Notes: generated from the sequence alone by a model not told the origin. Counted from the stretch's first letter, positions 24,957 to 37,628 are shown. The stretch: DNA of 64,000 bases from Culex pipiens pallens (GCF_016801865.2 NC_068937.1:116785068-116849067), one strand, 5' to 3'. Made by a program: numbers and translations.

Positions 24957-27837
24957 ATCACATTTAATTCACTGGAAGGATTTTATTTATTGATTGAAAC
25001 TTGCCCAAATTGAATGGTTAATCAGCACCAAAATCAATTCTGTTTCAAATTTGTGAAACCCAGAGAAGATATTTATTTTATTTTATTTTTTTTTAGATGA
25101 CATTTTCTGAAGCAAACTTAGAATGACAGAATGAATTTTTGTTCCTTTGGTTTTATCTTTTTGTAATAGTAGATGATCTTCCAAATTGTTTGATCGAAAA
25201 TTCATCTTTTTTGGGACATTAGAATTATTATTAAAGCAAAAGATAGAATTCTTGAGAATCCACCGCTTAACCGATCGTTGCTGCGAGGGAGAATCTCCGC
25301 GAGAGCCGTGGGATTGACGAAAGAGAATCAACCACCCCCCAAACACAACCCAAAACACCCCCCAGAAGAGAGAAGCTCTCCGATGTCTGGTCAAATTGTA
25401 AGGAGAGAAGTAAAAAAAAATAAACAAACAAAACATTGTGGTAGAGGAGTGAACCCCGCGTGGCGTTGGCGACGAGGTATGGGTGTTGTCCTTGGCTCTG
25501 CTAACACACATCCCAACTATGTAACAACTATACTGCGAATAGTGTGTATGTGTGTGTTCACTATACGACACCCCATTGACTACTTTTCAATGGATCGCCT
25601 TAGTAGTTGGAGTACTGAAAGTGCACGAAGGAAGGTGAGAGAGATCATCGCAGATGATGTTCCCGACACGAAGGAGCTTCGTGACTCACACGTCTGGGGT
25701 AAGGTTCTAAAATGTCGTAATTGGGTGATTTTATTAATATTATGTTCGATTTTTATTCCGACCGAAGTTCTTAATCATGAAATTGTTACTTCAAGCCATT
25801 CAACCAATTGGATGTACTTGCGAGGGTTCACTTGAATAATCGTTGCAAAGTGTCGAGGGTTTGTTTTGCAATTGTTTGACATTGCAACGGCCATACTGGA
25901 TTGAACCGGTACTGGAGTGCACTCTTTGAGTATCGGAAGACAGTTTTGGTTTATAAAAGTTGTTGTTTATTAGTTTTACGACATACAAAGTTTGTACTAA
26001 TTTGAACTAAGACCAATGGTTCTTCAATGGCATTGTTCTTGTTTCCCTTCAATATTTGTGAGTATCCTAAATTTATTAGGATTTATGAATTTCTGTAAAC
26101 GCTATATTTCTTTCTTGATTTTCTTGAAATTTATCATTTTTCACAGAACTAACATCTCTTTCAAGAGCATAAACAATACTTTGTTCTAATTATCGTTATC
26201 ATCAGTACAAACACACACACACACACTCAACAGTTGCCCTCAATGTACCCTCAGATTTGGCTAAATGAAGTTCTGACGGGTTAAAAATAGCAGCTAATTA
26301 TAGCTTTTCGCAGAGTTAAACGGTGCTCTTGTACCACTGATCTAGATTCTATCCGAAACTAGCAGAACCAGATCTAGTTCAAGTTCGAAAATCAAATTGA
26401 AGTTTTTCAGATCTCCAATTATTGACTCGCTATAATGTAAACATTTTTCTACGTAGTCATTTAGCAGCAATTTTGTCTCAGGTGAACCTTGGCAAAGAGC
26501 TTTCCTACTTGCAAACAGTAATTCGAAGAATTGCCAACAAAAATGACAACGTTCCGGCCCAAGGTTTGTAGGAAGACGAACTCGACACCCTCAAGAACAG
26601 CCAACATCTGCATTTCCTAAAGTGTCAAACCAGACGATGACGACGACGACGACGAGCGCGATCCGTAACTGCTATTTGAACTATTTCAAGTTCAACGTCG
26701 CCGGTGATACACGATAAACTATCTTGAACTTGAATGGAGGCCTTTTCGGGCTGACGGTGAATTCTCTGGCGGAAAAAGCGAGTGTTTGTTTGCATTAGGT
26801 GGGTGTTATGTCAGCACGGCCCAATGTTGGATCAACTGGTTTTTGGACAATTTCAGGCAAATCTAGTGAATCATCATGGCGAGCACACTTTAAACAACTT
26901 TTTGGTTGACTTAAACCCTGGAAGGTGAACTTTTTGAAATTTTATGGGAAAATTAGCACTGCAACCAAATACAAGCAAATGCGCTTCTTATCGGTGAAAA
27001 ACGATAAAATTGTCATAAAATCTGCATGTTTCAAAATCCAACCTCAACTGAATACCTCCAGAAATGTCTGCGTATCAAGCTTTTTCCTATGCCCGCAGAA
27101 TATTGGTTTTGATGACTTTCCAAACTGCGCAATACTCGGTAGTGCCGCTGCACGCTGTCAGTATCTTTCGTCTCAGGGCCTAGGGCATGTAAACAAACCT
27201 TAAATTAGTGGGCTGTCATCGGGCAGAGACTTTTACCACACCTACCTCGAAGCAACAAAGTTTATCATTATCAGCGAGGCGCCACAGTAGCTAATGTGTA
27301 AACAGATGCAATTTGGAAGCTGGATTTTTTAAATTTGGAGTGCTTTTCATTAAATTATTTTTCCCTACGAGAGATTTAAACGGATAAAAAATTTCTTAAC
27401 TAAAATCCAAAGGCCTTTGATTGATCTAAGTTGATAGGTTCCCCAAACCAACTGAAACTTTTTTGAAATGTGGCAAAATCGTTCAAAAATTTTGTTTTCC
27501 TCAAAGAAATGTCGTGAGCAAGAAATGAATCAAACAAATGATAATGTAATGAAAGATATTTCAAAGGTAAAAAATGGTTTTCGAAAGTCTCACAAAATCA
27601 TACGTTTAACCATTCTTCCAAATTTGACTAAACTAACCCACAATGTTTCAATCACCTACAGGTGTGTCCATATTAGGCTATTTCAATTTTTTATGGTCAT
27701 TTTTAAGGGATAGACAACAAATTCAAATAAAATAATTATTCATAATACCATACCACAATGATTTTTTTTAGATAATTTGAGAACATTTCTAATTTTAGCG
27801 AAAAATATTGATCTCCATCTCCATATAATCTCCATCA
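24957..27837. other. Intergenic, apparently low-copy; no supported gene
   Basis: Includes a 185-codon plus frame (25278-25835) overlapping a 162-codon minus frame; neither has a family signature. A CA microsatellite sits at 26211-26225 and a GAC run at 26638-26657. The GC-richer portion at 26440-26770 may be regulatory. Confidence 0.25.
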
Positions 27838-28362
27838 CTTTTTTTCGTAAAATCGAGATAACTCGTGATGTTTATAAGCAAACCCCTTATGTCTATATAT
27901 CAAAATTTCTGTAATTGTCTGCTCTACAATTTTGTAGAACATTGTGACACTCTAAAAAATAACCCTGCAAAGTTAGAAAAAACACGAAATTTTAAAATGA
28001 AAAATTTTGTTCTAAATGAAAAAATGACCCTTCTGGGTCAATGTAGATTCGAAAAGTACATTAAATTTCCCATAAAATGACATGTTCCAAAAAATTTTAC
28101 AGTCGACTAACGGAAAATGGGAGAATTTTTAAAACTTTTTTAGTGTTTTTTTTTTTTTTTTTTTGATGAAAAATACGTTTTTTTTTCGGAATTCTGAGTA
28201 CGCCATCAAATCGGGCGTCTAATTTTACATAAAAGTCCCTTTGACACCAAATTTCTATCTCATCACCGTTTCAGGCTGCAAATTATTGAAAAACACCTCT
28301 TTTTTCGCATGTTCAAAAATGGAAGGGGTCGTACCGCCCCTCCGTCACGAGATATCAAAAAA
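27838..28362 (+). mobile_element. FB right-arm fragment
   Basis: Starts inside the element centre (TTTTTCGTAAAATCGAGATAAC) and runs through the right arm to CACGAGATATCAAAAAA, lacking the terminal part. An expanded poly-T tract sits at 28146-28163. A truncated foldback copy. Confidence 0.8.
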
Positions 28363-28867
28363 TCAAAAAATCTAGTATTTGTATCCCTAATAACACTAAG
28401 TTAATAGGATCAGTTCTCGAATGATAAATTATAACCATTTTAGAAACAACTCTACCATGCACATTTACCGTGTCCCCTGGGCGTAGAGCGTCCAATTTCC
28501 CGGGGTTACCAATTTCCCGGGAAACGGGAAATTTTTAACCGATTTCCCGGGAAATCCCGGGAATTCCCGGAAAATCCCGGGAATTCCCGGAAAATTTTAA
28601 AATTATTGAAAATTGCTCTAATCTTAGTTCTGAATCATATTTTGCACTAAAATTGAATAGGACAGCGACTTTAATTGTTAAAATAAGTGTACAAATCAAC
28701 TAATAGCTTGACTGCATGTAAAAATTCATACAACTACAAGAAAATGTATATTTTTGCCTTCCTCACTGAGGTAAGGCTATAATCCTGCTCAAAAAATGAA
28801 CTTTTTATTAAAAGCTCAAAGACCCACCTTCATGTATACATATCGACTCAGAATCGAAAACTGAACA

Positions 28868-28995
28868 AATGTCTGTGTGTGTATGTGTGTGTGTATGTGT
28901 GTGTGTATGTGTGTGTGTGTATGTGTGTGTGTATGTGTGTGTGTGTATGTGTGTGTGTATGTGTGTGTGTATGTGTGTGTATGTATGTATGTGAC
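28868..28995 (+). repeat. TG/TATG microsatellite
   Basis: About 128 bp of GTGTGTAT-type units. The corresponding tract in copy 2 (43925-43953) is much shorter. Confidence 0.9.
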
Positions 28996-29149
28996 TAAAA
29001 TTCTCACTGAGTTTTCTCAGCACTGGCTGAACCGATTTTGATCAAACCAGTTGCAATCGACTTGGTTTAGGGTCCCATACATCGCTATTGAATTGTTTGA
29101 AGTTTCGATAACTAGTTCAAAAGTTATGTATAAAAATGTGTTTTCACAT

Positions 29150-31378
29150 ATATCCGGATCTCATTTTAATGCATGTAAACGATGTCCGGATCCATCATCC
29201 GACCCATCGTTGGTTAGGTAATTGAAAGTCCTTTCCAACGAGTCCACAACATTGAAGATCTGGCAACCCTGTCTCGAGTTATGACCACTTAAGTGATATT
29301 TATGTACTTTTTTGAAGCCGGATCTCACTTAAATGTATGTACACGATGTCCGGATCCATCATCCAACCCATCGTTGGTTAGGAAATTGAAAGTCCTTTCC
29401 AACGAGTCCACAAAATTGATGATCTGGCTACCCTGTCTCGAGTTATGACCACTTAAGTGATATTTATGTACTTTTTTGAAGCCGGATCTTACTTAAATGT
29501 ACGTAAACGATGTTCGGATCCATCTTCCAACCCATCGTTGGTTAGTTAATTGAAAGACCTTTCCAACGAGTCCACAACATTGAAGATCTGGCAACCCTGT
29601 CTCGAGTTATGACCACTTAAGAGATATTTATGTACTTTTTTGAAGCCGGATCTCACTTAAATGTATGTAAACGATGTCCGGATCCATCTTCCAACCCATC
29701 GTTGGTTAGGTTATTGACAGACCTTTCCAACGAGTCCACAACATTGAAGATCTGGCAACCCTGTCTCGAGTTATGACCACTTAAGTGATATTTATGTACT
29801 TTTTTGAAGCCGGATCTCACTTAAATGTATGTAAACGATGTCCAGATCCATCATCCAACCCATCGTTGGTTAGGTAATTGAAAGTCCTTTCCAACGAGTC
29901 CACAACATTGAAGATGTGGCAACCCTGTCTCGAGTTATGACCACCTAAGAGATATTTATGTACTTTTTTGAAGCCGGATCTCACTTAAATGTATGTACAC
30001 GATGTCTGGATCCATCATCCAACCCATCGTTGGTTAGGTAATTGAAAGTCCTTTCCAACGAGTCCACAACATTGAAGATCTGGCAACCCTGTCTCGAGTT
30101 ATGACCACTTAAGTGACATTTATGTACTTTTTTGAAGCCGGATCTCACTTAAATGTATGTACACGATGTCTGGATCCAGCATCCGACCCATCGTTAGTTA
30201 GGTAATTGAAAGACCTTTCCAACGAGTCCACAACATTGAAGATCTGGCAACACTGTCTCGAGTTATGACCACTTAAGTGATATTTATGTACTTTTTTGAA
30301 GCCGGATCTCACTTAAATGTATGTAAACGATGTCCGGATCCATCATCCAACCCATCGTTGGTTAGGAAATTGAAAGACCTTTTCAACGAGTCCACAAAAT
30401 TGAAGATCTGGCAACCCTGTCTCGAGTTATGACCACTTAAGAGATATTTATGTACTTTTTTGAAGCCGGATCTTACTTGAATGTACGTAAACGATGTCCG
30501 GATCCATCTTCCAACCCATCGTTGGTTAGTTAATTGAAAGACCTTTCCAACGAGTCCACAACATTGAAGATCTGGCAACCCTGTCTCGAGTTATGACCAC
30601 TTAAGAGATATTTATGTACTTTTTTGAAGCCGGATCTCACTTAAATGTATGTAAACGATGTCCGGATCCATCTTCCAACCCATCGTTGGTTAGGTAATTG
30701 AAAGACCTTTCCAACGAGTCCACAACATTGAAGATCTGGCAACCCTGTCTCGAGTTATGACCACTTAAGTGATATTTATGTACTTTTTTGAAGCCGGATC
30801 TCACTTAAATGTATGTAAACGATATCCGGATTCATCATCCAACCCATCGTTGGTTAGGTAATTGAAAGTCCTTTCCAACGAGTCCACAACATTGAAGATC
30901 TGGCAACCCTGTCTCGAGTTATGACCACCTAAGAGATATTTATGTACTTTTTTGAAGCCGGATCTCACTTAAATGTATGTACACGATGTCTGGATCCAAC
31001 ATCCAACCCATCGTTGGTTAGGTAATTGAAAGTCCTTTCCAACGAGTCCACAACATTGAAGATCTGGCAACCCTGTCTCGAGTTATGACCACTTAAGTGA
31101 CATTTATGTACTTTTTTGAAGCCGGATCTCATTTAAATGTATGTAAACGATGTCCGGATCCAGCATCCGACCCATCGTTGGTTAGGTAATTGAAAGACCT
31201 TTCCAACGAGTCCACAACTTTGAATATCTGGCAACCCTGTCTCGATTTAAGACCACTTATGTGATATTTATGTACTTTTTTGAAGCCGGATCTCACTTAA
31301 ATGTATGTAAACGATGTCTGGATCCAACATCCGACCCATCGTTGGTTAGGTAATTGAAAGACCTTTCCAACGAGTCCA
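29150..31378 (+). repeat. Tandem array, 164-bp unit, about 13.6 copies
   Basis: The landmark GAAGCCGGATCT starts at 29314, 29478, 29642, 29806, 29970, 30134, 30298, 30462, 30626, 30790, 30954, 31118 and 31282: every interval is exactly 164 bp. A diverged partial unit precedes and a partial unit of about 97 bp ends it. Units differ only by substitutions. The open frame of 89 codons on the minus strand here is a by-product. Confidence 0.95.
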
Positions 31379-32291
31379 GTATTTTTCTAGATCTAAAAAA
31401 ATAGCTGAAATATTTGTCCAAACCACGCATATTACCCATTGTTGGTAAAAAGTGAGGAAGGCATCAACCACATAGGTGGATTAAGTTAGTTTTTTATTTT
31501 TTTAAGCTCAAATCGTACAATAAATCAAAAAATGATCTCTTGTATTTTTGTTGAAAAGTATTTTTTTATCAAAGTGTTTGGAAAGTAAGTAAAATGAATC
31601 CATACTGCAATCTTAAATTTCTTTAAAGTTGCCTCTGTGACAAGTTTGAGAAAGTATGGTTTGACACATTAAGTTGAAACGAATAAAATCATTAAGAAAT
31701 TATTTATATAACTTCTCTAAACCAAGTTATACTGATGTCAGCAGCTCTTGAACAAAATGTTTAAACTTTTAAGTTTTCCTTAAAAATCTAACTTTTCGTG
31801 TTTGTTTTACTTCAAATAACTTAATGTTTTCAAATATTTGGAGCAAATTTTTAAAACATGTTTGCATTTTTCGTGCACCTCTTAAACAATACAAAGTTGT
31901 TTTTCAATGATTTTTTAATGTTTTTTTTTCCTTTGGTTTTCCGGTTTATAATTGACTTCTGTAATTTTATAAAACGAAAACATAATTTCAATTATACGAT
32001 AAATTGTCATCATCCCACTACCACTCTTCGATTTTATTTTTTTCAGGTTAAACCTTCTAACACCCATTGTAGCACCAGTGCTATATAATAGAAATTTTTT
32101 TCTTCTTGCAAAAACCTATTTGAAATATTTAATGATACCAATTCAATTTTCATCTAATTTAATCATGGTAAACAAAAACGTAAACTATTTGTATTGTTTA
32201 TTTTCATTAAGCTAGGTCTATTTCCAGTTGCTTCAGAAACCAATATTATCAGAAATAAATCATGATATTAAATTTAGTTTCTCCATTTTCT

Positions 32292-32543
32292 GCCCTGCCC
32301 TGCCCGTGTGGATCAATCGGACCGCGCACTGGACTCACAATCCAGAGGTCGCCGGTTCGAATCCCGCGGCGGGCGCTCTAAAATTCTTTGTGTAAATATG
32401 GGTATTCGGCGCCGTCGCTCCGTGCCATACTTTCATACACTTAGGAGCCCAGGGCGGCCAAGTCCTTGTAGATAAATGGAAGACACTAGCGGTTGGTACT
32501 AGCAATGGTGGCCGACAGCTATAAAGTCAACTTCGTTTTTTTC
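32292..32543 (+). mobile_element. tRNA-headed SINE, 252 bp, TSD GTTTCTCCATTTTCT
   Basis: The head resembles a tRNA: B-box GGTTCGAATCC near 32355 and an anticodon-arm-like CTGGACTCACAATCCAG whose loop would read CAC (Val-like). The body includes GGCGCCGTCGCTCCGTGCC and ends ATAAAGTCAACTTCG plus T. A 15-bp duplication flanks it (32277-32291, 32544-32558). A 5'-truncated inverse copy lies at 48935-49075. Confidence 0.85.
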
Positions 32544-32740
32544 GTTTCTCCATTTTCTAGAGCATTTTTTTAAATATGGATCCAAAAATATTAAGAAAAT
32601 GTATACTTCCGCTTGAATTTCGGGAATTCCCGGGAAATTTAAAATTTCCCGGGAAACGGGAAATATTTTTTAACGGGAAATCCCGGGAATTCCCGGGAAT
32701 TTTTTTCCCGGGACGGGAAATTGGACGCTCTACCTGGGCG

Positions 32741-33811
32741 TTTTTTTTCAATGCAGTTTTTTCGACAATATCAGAAAATCCACTCAGAAATAAAAGAAAA
32801 TCTAAAATTGCCAAATGCCCTTTTGCATAAAATGATGGTATGTGGTCCATAAAACAAATTAATGTCTCGATTTGGCCTTAAAAATCTTGACTTTACTTTC
32901 TCTGTAGCTTTTATGTTCAAAATACGAGTTTTTGGTTTACTTTTTTCAAGACAAATATTTTTGCAAGAGCGAAAATGTTTGAAACACTCTGAAATAACTC
33001 GCCCAATTCTTGGGCACGGATTCGTCACAAATTCGTAACGCAAAATTTTACATTTTCAGACAACATTTAAAAACTGTTGCTCAGTCCTCCACCCCTCCCC
33101 TCCTTAGTGTGTTATATGATTATATTTGAAATAATCCTGAGATTTATGCAAATATTATCCCTCAACTAATTGCAATAGTTTGAAAAACATGAAAAATAGC
33201 TTTCAAAGACGGACGTTTGAATCTCTAAATGCTATCAATGTCAAAAAGAGTCAATCACATCATCACGAAAAGCTGATTCAAAACATCACCTAGGTTCAAG
33301 CCAGTTCATCACAGCTCAACCAGCATTTCTCACCGGTTTTCGAGCAAACTTGCTATCTTATCTCAAACTTTTTCCCTCAGCTTAAAAAAAAACAAAATAA
33401 ACATGAACTCTGAGCGCTGCGCAGCGGTCGAATTAAACTGTCGTCCCCGAGCGCGTACTTTCACCCTTTTCGGGGAAGGCCCTACCAACTGCTACCACAG
33501 CCAGTTTCAATTGTGCGAGACGAAACCGTTAAATGATTCACTCAAGTACGCGTGAAAGAGCGTGGAATCCATCAATGACCCTTACTAACATTGAACTTGA
33601 ACGACGACGACGGCTACGACTACGAAACGCCCTCTCGTAGCTGTTGACGCACGATTGCGGTACGTGACACAGTGTGAAGGGGCGTCAGATGAGTTCAAAG
33701 TAATGTTCGAAGGTCTTTCTTCAAGAGAGATGTCAAACACTCTACGTCTTCCCACAACAACAGGTAGCGAACAATGTTTATTTATTCAAATTTCGACGTA
33801 CGGTCCGGTCA
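32741..33811. other. 3' flank of gene B; no gene seen
   Basis: AT-rich to about 33400, then a GC-richer stretch (33410-33770) without a supported exon. On the minus strand AATAAA at 33786-33781, about 26 bases after the gene B stop, is a good polyadenylation-signal candidate. Confidence 0.4.
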
Positions 33812-35847
33812 TCAGCTGCAGTAGCAGGCATCCCGGGTGTTGAACTTGATCCACGAGAGAAATCTGTTGACACGTGCGTAGATTCCTGGATACGAGGGTT
33901 GAGCGCAACCGTAACCGTACGAAACAACCCCTGCGATCACGTATTTTCCCGTATCGGCGTCCTGAATATGCATAGGACCTCCGCTGTCACCTTGGCAGGA
34001 GTCCATGCCACCCTCTGGCACTCCAGCGCACAGCATCCGATCGTTGATTTGGAAGTTGTGGTAGCTACTCTGGTTGGCACAGTCAGTGTAGGACAAAATG
34101 GGCACCCGCACTTCCTGCAGCTTCGTCGGGAACGTCCGATTGCCCAGCTTTCCCCAACCAGTTACGATACCCTACGAAGAAACGAAGGTTTCAAAGAACA
34201 ACCCCAAACAACTGAACATTAGCCGAACTTACCTCCATTCCGGCGAACGTCGGTCCCTCCTGGGGCAAACAAACCGGGTACAAACTATCGCCAATCGGAA
34301 CCGTCTCGTTCAGCTTCAACAGGGCCAAATCGTTCGTTATGAACACCAAAGCGTTCACGAACCAGTTCGTCATAATGTACGACACGCGCCGTTCGAAGGA
34401 TTCCGGTGCCGGAATGGACCGATCGTACAGCAGGAACTTGACCGAAAACAGGCTCCGATCCGTGTTGAACACGCAGTGGGCCGCCGTCAGCACGTACCGG
34501 TCGTTGATGAGCGATCCGCCGCAGATGAACTTGTTGTTGTAGTACAGCGCCACCATCCACGTGTAGCGTCCCTCCGGGGCATCCTGGCCACCGACGATGC
34601 GGGAAGTGTTCTGGGGGGCACCACATGCTGGGAAATATAGAGGGTGATTAATTACCAATTCTGGAGCAGATTTTCAAAAAAAAAAAGCTTAATCCACCAT
34701 GCATACTTCAATCCTAACGAAAATCAGTCACATAAAAGAAATAACTCGTTGCAAGCTAAGTGCACGGAAAACTCGTTTTTTTACATTCCAACGCCCAAGG
34801 CTCCAAAAAAGATGGAACTCAATGGTTCTCGGGCATAACTCAACCAATCAAGATGATTCTTCTTACCAGTGATTTGTTAGGATGTCTAGATGATTCTATA
34901 GATTTATTTTTGATAGATTTTTGCTATCAAAAACATCGTTCCAACTTTTTTTTTCGCGTGTAAAAAAAATTCGCCTAAAATTCCGCGGAGGCAGTTGTTT
35001 TAAAAAAGGTGGAACGATGTTTTCGGTAGCAGAAATTACAGATTTGATCAAATCAAGTTCTACAAAATTTTAGAACCATCTAGACATTCTTACAAATCAC
35101 TGGAAACAAGAATCGTCCCGATTGGTTAAGTAATGCCCGAGAACCAGCGAGTTGAAGTTATCGTTCCACCTTTTTTGGGAGGCTTGGGCGTCCGTGTAAG
35201 TTGGACATGCGTTGGGCGTTCCAGTGTTAAGGAAGCACCTTAGGTTTTCTTGAAAAAGCAAAGGCTCTTACTCTTAGTTACACAGTTACGCTTTGCTCTT
35301 AAGTAACTTTTAATGTTGAGTGGATTAGCAGTTTTCTTGTTTTCCTTATTTTATTTTTAACGCTTCCTGCAAGTGTTTCCTTCTATCCGAATGCAAACAC
35401 TCAATTCTTACTAACATTATAAAATTAATCAATTCACTGAAAACACACTTACAGCAGAGTTTACAGTTTGTCGGTGTCGCCCGCCATGCGAACACACTTG
35501 CAATGGGCAGCCCCAGAATGGACGAAATCCATGTCCAAACGTTCCGATTTGCCGTGGGTGCTTTCAGTGTTCCTTCTTGGCTGCTCGCGGTTACGGCGTA
35601 CTGATCCAGCACAGTTACATTCTGAAAAAGTACACCAATTTTTAAACAAACAATTAGATTTCACTTTCATGAACAACGCTTCAAACTGCAACATATTTAC
35701 ATTTTCATGACCCCCTGCCGGATAGCTGCTCCAGCCATAAAGCTCTCGTGACGATGATGCGGAATTGACCGGTTTCACGTTGAACAGAACTCCCGTGGCC
35801 ACTACCAGGGACGCCACCAGCGCAACCGCTATAATTATCGTAGTCAT
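33812..35847 (-). CDS. Gene B: secreted trypsin-like S1A serine protease, four exons, 356 aa
   Basis: Exons (minus): 35847-35701, 35621-35453, 34627-34233, 34171-33812; total 1071 nt. The start MTTIIIAVAL is preferred to an in-frame ATG 22 codons upstream because a hydrophobic segment (about 3-22, signal peptide or anchor) begins there. The propeptide has WISSILG (80-86). Cysteines 103 and 105 plus 107 form CKLCSCG, split by the family's phase-1 intron. Activation site R115-IVGG; catalytic H156, D205, S300; D294 predicts Arg/Lys specificity. Position 215 (chymotrypsin numbering) is Tyr (SYGYGC) rather than the usual Trp. The C-terminus ends DACYCS. Unlike genes A and C it has no intron before GDSGGP; instead a phase-0 intron precedes GIVTGWG. 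A TTAA MITE occupies intron 2. Confidence 0.9.
34776..35231. mobile_element. TTAA-type foldback MITE, copy 1, in gene B intron 2
   Basis: Ends CATTCCAACGCCCAAGG and GCGTTGGGCGTTCCAGTG are inverse, and the interior repeats are mirrored (TCTCGGGCATAACTCAACC with GGTTAAGTAATGCCCGAG). The right flank is TTAA; the left reads TTTA, probably mutated. Closely related to 51323-51796. Confidence 0.75.
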
Positions 35848-36723
35848 TTGTAAATAAACTTGAACGGATCGTGCTCCAGCCTCCAACTGTTCTGCGCAAC
35901 AACTGACCACCAACGGGCTGGACCTGGACTGAACGTGGACTGGTCCCCAAACCAGAGGTAAATTTTACCCAAATCATACAACTCGCTGCAACGTTCCTCC
36001 CCTGTAGACCCACGGGTCTTCCCCACCACCAGCACCCCGATAACAGATCAGGTAAGCGAGTTTGGCTGACACGGAAAGGAAAGTAAAAACACAACACACT
36101 AAACTAATCAGCCATTTCTTTGGGCTAAAGTTGTCAGATGGAACAGTGGATTAAACCAAATTTTCAAAATTTATGTTGGTAAAGAATAAGATACAAAAGG
36201 GAGTTTTATTCATTTGAAAGCAAATAAAATTTTCATCAAAGTTTATCAAATTTTGACCAGTTTTTTCTCACAAGCATCCACTGTACTTTCACACTACAAA
36301 GCTTTTCTCGCTCAGCTTTTTCTTGCTCTCTACTGGGGGACTTGGTCGTCCGATCATGACACTATCACTGATGAGTTGCTGCGTAGACCAGAAGAATTTT
36401 TGTTTATCACCGTTCAATTAGCATGAAGTAAGAGGGACGTCAGCAGTTTAAAGTAGGCTTCCGATGCATAGACAAATTCTAGGTCAAAAATAGTCTCATT
36501 ATATTTGCTGATGTAGAGGTTTCAATCATTTCACCCTCGATAGAGTAATTTGGGGAATTCCATTGACTGAATATAGAAAAGAAAGATGATGTGGTTCAGG
36601 CACCGTTTCACTATATCCAAAAAAGTTTTTGTGTAGAGAACAAAACTGTTTGTTCAGTTTAAAATTGTATCCATGATATTAAATTATTTATCTGTAATAA
36701 CGCTGCTTTCTAATGTCCAGCAG
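35848..36723. other. 5' flank of gene B and unassigned sequence
   Basis: The first 250 bases include probable 5' UTR or promoter of gene B. A 130-codon minus frame at 35705-36097 is out of frame with the gene and is not supported. No repeat seen. Confidence 0.3.
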
Positions 36724-36754
36724 ACGTATTTTTCATCGAAAAACACACAGAAAT

Positions 36755-37626
36755 AGTTTCAAAATAGTAGTTTATGTATCAAGTTGCAAAAAGAAGATTT
36801 TTTCAGCACTAGTCGTACATTTATCCAACGAGGTTTACCGAGTTGGATAAATACGACGACTGCTGAAAAAATCAAGTTTTGCAACGAGTTGCTTACAACA
36901 TTTTTTGCCATTTCGAAAAACGCTTCTAAAATGGAGTTTTATGTCAAACATTCATGTATTTATTAAATTCACCGTTCAAACCAGAAAATATTGAAAAATG
37001 TTACTTTTCGATACTAGTGATGAAAAGTTCAACTTTTCAGCACCCATTACAGTGCTGAAAAGTAGTACTTTTCAGCACTGGTGTAGAAAGGTATTAACTT
37101 TCCATTCTGTTATTCTTGGTAGGGAAAAGTAGGCCGTTTCGTTTCTCCAGAAGGACAGGAAAAGTTGACAGTTTCACATCGGAATTGCAAAAATACCCTT
37201 TTTGCAATTCCGTCGTGAAACTATTTATTTTTCCTGTCATTCTTGAACGATGAAATAGCCTACTTTTCTGTACAAAAAATAACAGAATCGAATAGCAACA
37301 CTTTTCAAAATAAATGCTGAAAAGTTCTACTTTTCAGCACTCAAATGGGTGCTGAAAAGTTGAACTTTTCAACACTTGTTTCGAAAAGTAACACTTTTCA
37401 ACATTTTTTTGATCTAAACGATTTATTGACAAAATACATGAAAATTTGACATAGAATTTCACTCAGTGTGTGTTTTTTGGAATTGCAAAAAATGTTGTAT
37501 GGAACTCGTTGCAAAACTTGATTTTTTCAGCACTCTTCGTATTTATTCAACTCGGTGAACCTCGTTGGATAAATGTACGACTCGTGCTGAAAAAAATCCT
37601 CTTTTTGCAACTTGTTGCATAAACTA
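36755..37626. mobile_element. Hairpin-rich element, family C, copy 2
   Basis: Starts AGTAGTTTATGTATCAAGTT and ends AACTTGTTGCATAAACTACT, an inverted pair. Internally it carries TTTATCCAACGAGG hairpins and repeated GCTGAAAAGTTGAACTTTTC palindromes. The structure is two head-to-head copies of the unit seen singly at 57.42 kb. Confidence 0.75.
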
Positions 37627-37628
37627 CT

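Larger units (their letters stand above)
28751..31493 (+). mobile_element. Minisatellite-carrying element, copy 1
   Basis: Begins TTTTGCCTTCCTCACTGAGG and ends near GTGAGGAAGGCATCAACCAC, then AGGTGGATTAAGTTAG; GCCTTCCTCACT and its inverse form subterminal inverted repeats. In order it contains a conserved leader, a TG/TATG microsatellite (28868-28995), a 164-bp tandem array (29150-31378) and a conserved tail. Copy 2 is at 43805-44880 and a diverged relative at about 48190-48775. Superfamily unknown. Confidence 0.8.
28484..32732. mobile_element. hAT-type element, 4249 bp with nested insertions, TSD CCTGGGCG
   Basis: Terminal inverted repeats TAGAGCGTCCAATTTCCCG at 28484 and its inverse ending at 32732 continue inward as repeats of TTCCCGGGAA. 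The 8-bp duplication CCTGGGCG flanks it (28476-28483, 32733-32740), indicating hAT-type insertion. Removing the nested minisatellite element (about 2.7 kb) and the SINE leaves about 1.2 kb. No transposase is recognisable. A solo right end of the family is at about 58290-58348. Confidence 0.82.

Noticed and set aside
25278..25835. 185-codon plus-strand frame
   Set aside because: Composition is erratic, it overlaps a long antisense frame, and no family motif is seen.
29150..31378. CRISPR-like array
   Set aside because: Units are head-to-tail with no unique spacers; it is a minisatellite in a eukaryotic genome.
32292..32370. A tRNA-Val gene
   Set aside because: The tRNA-like head is followed by a shared SINE body and flanked by a 15-bp target duplication, so it is a retroposon.
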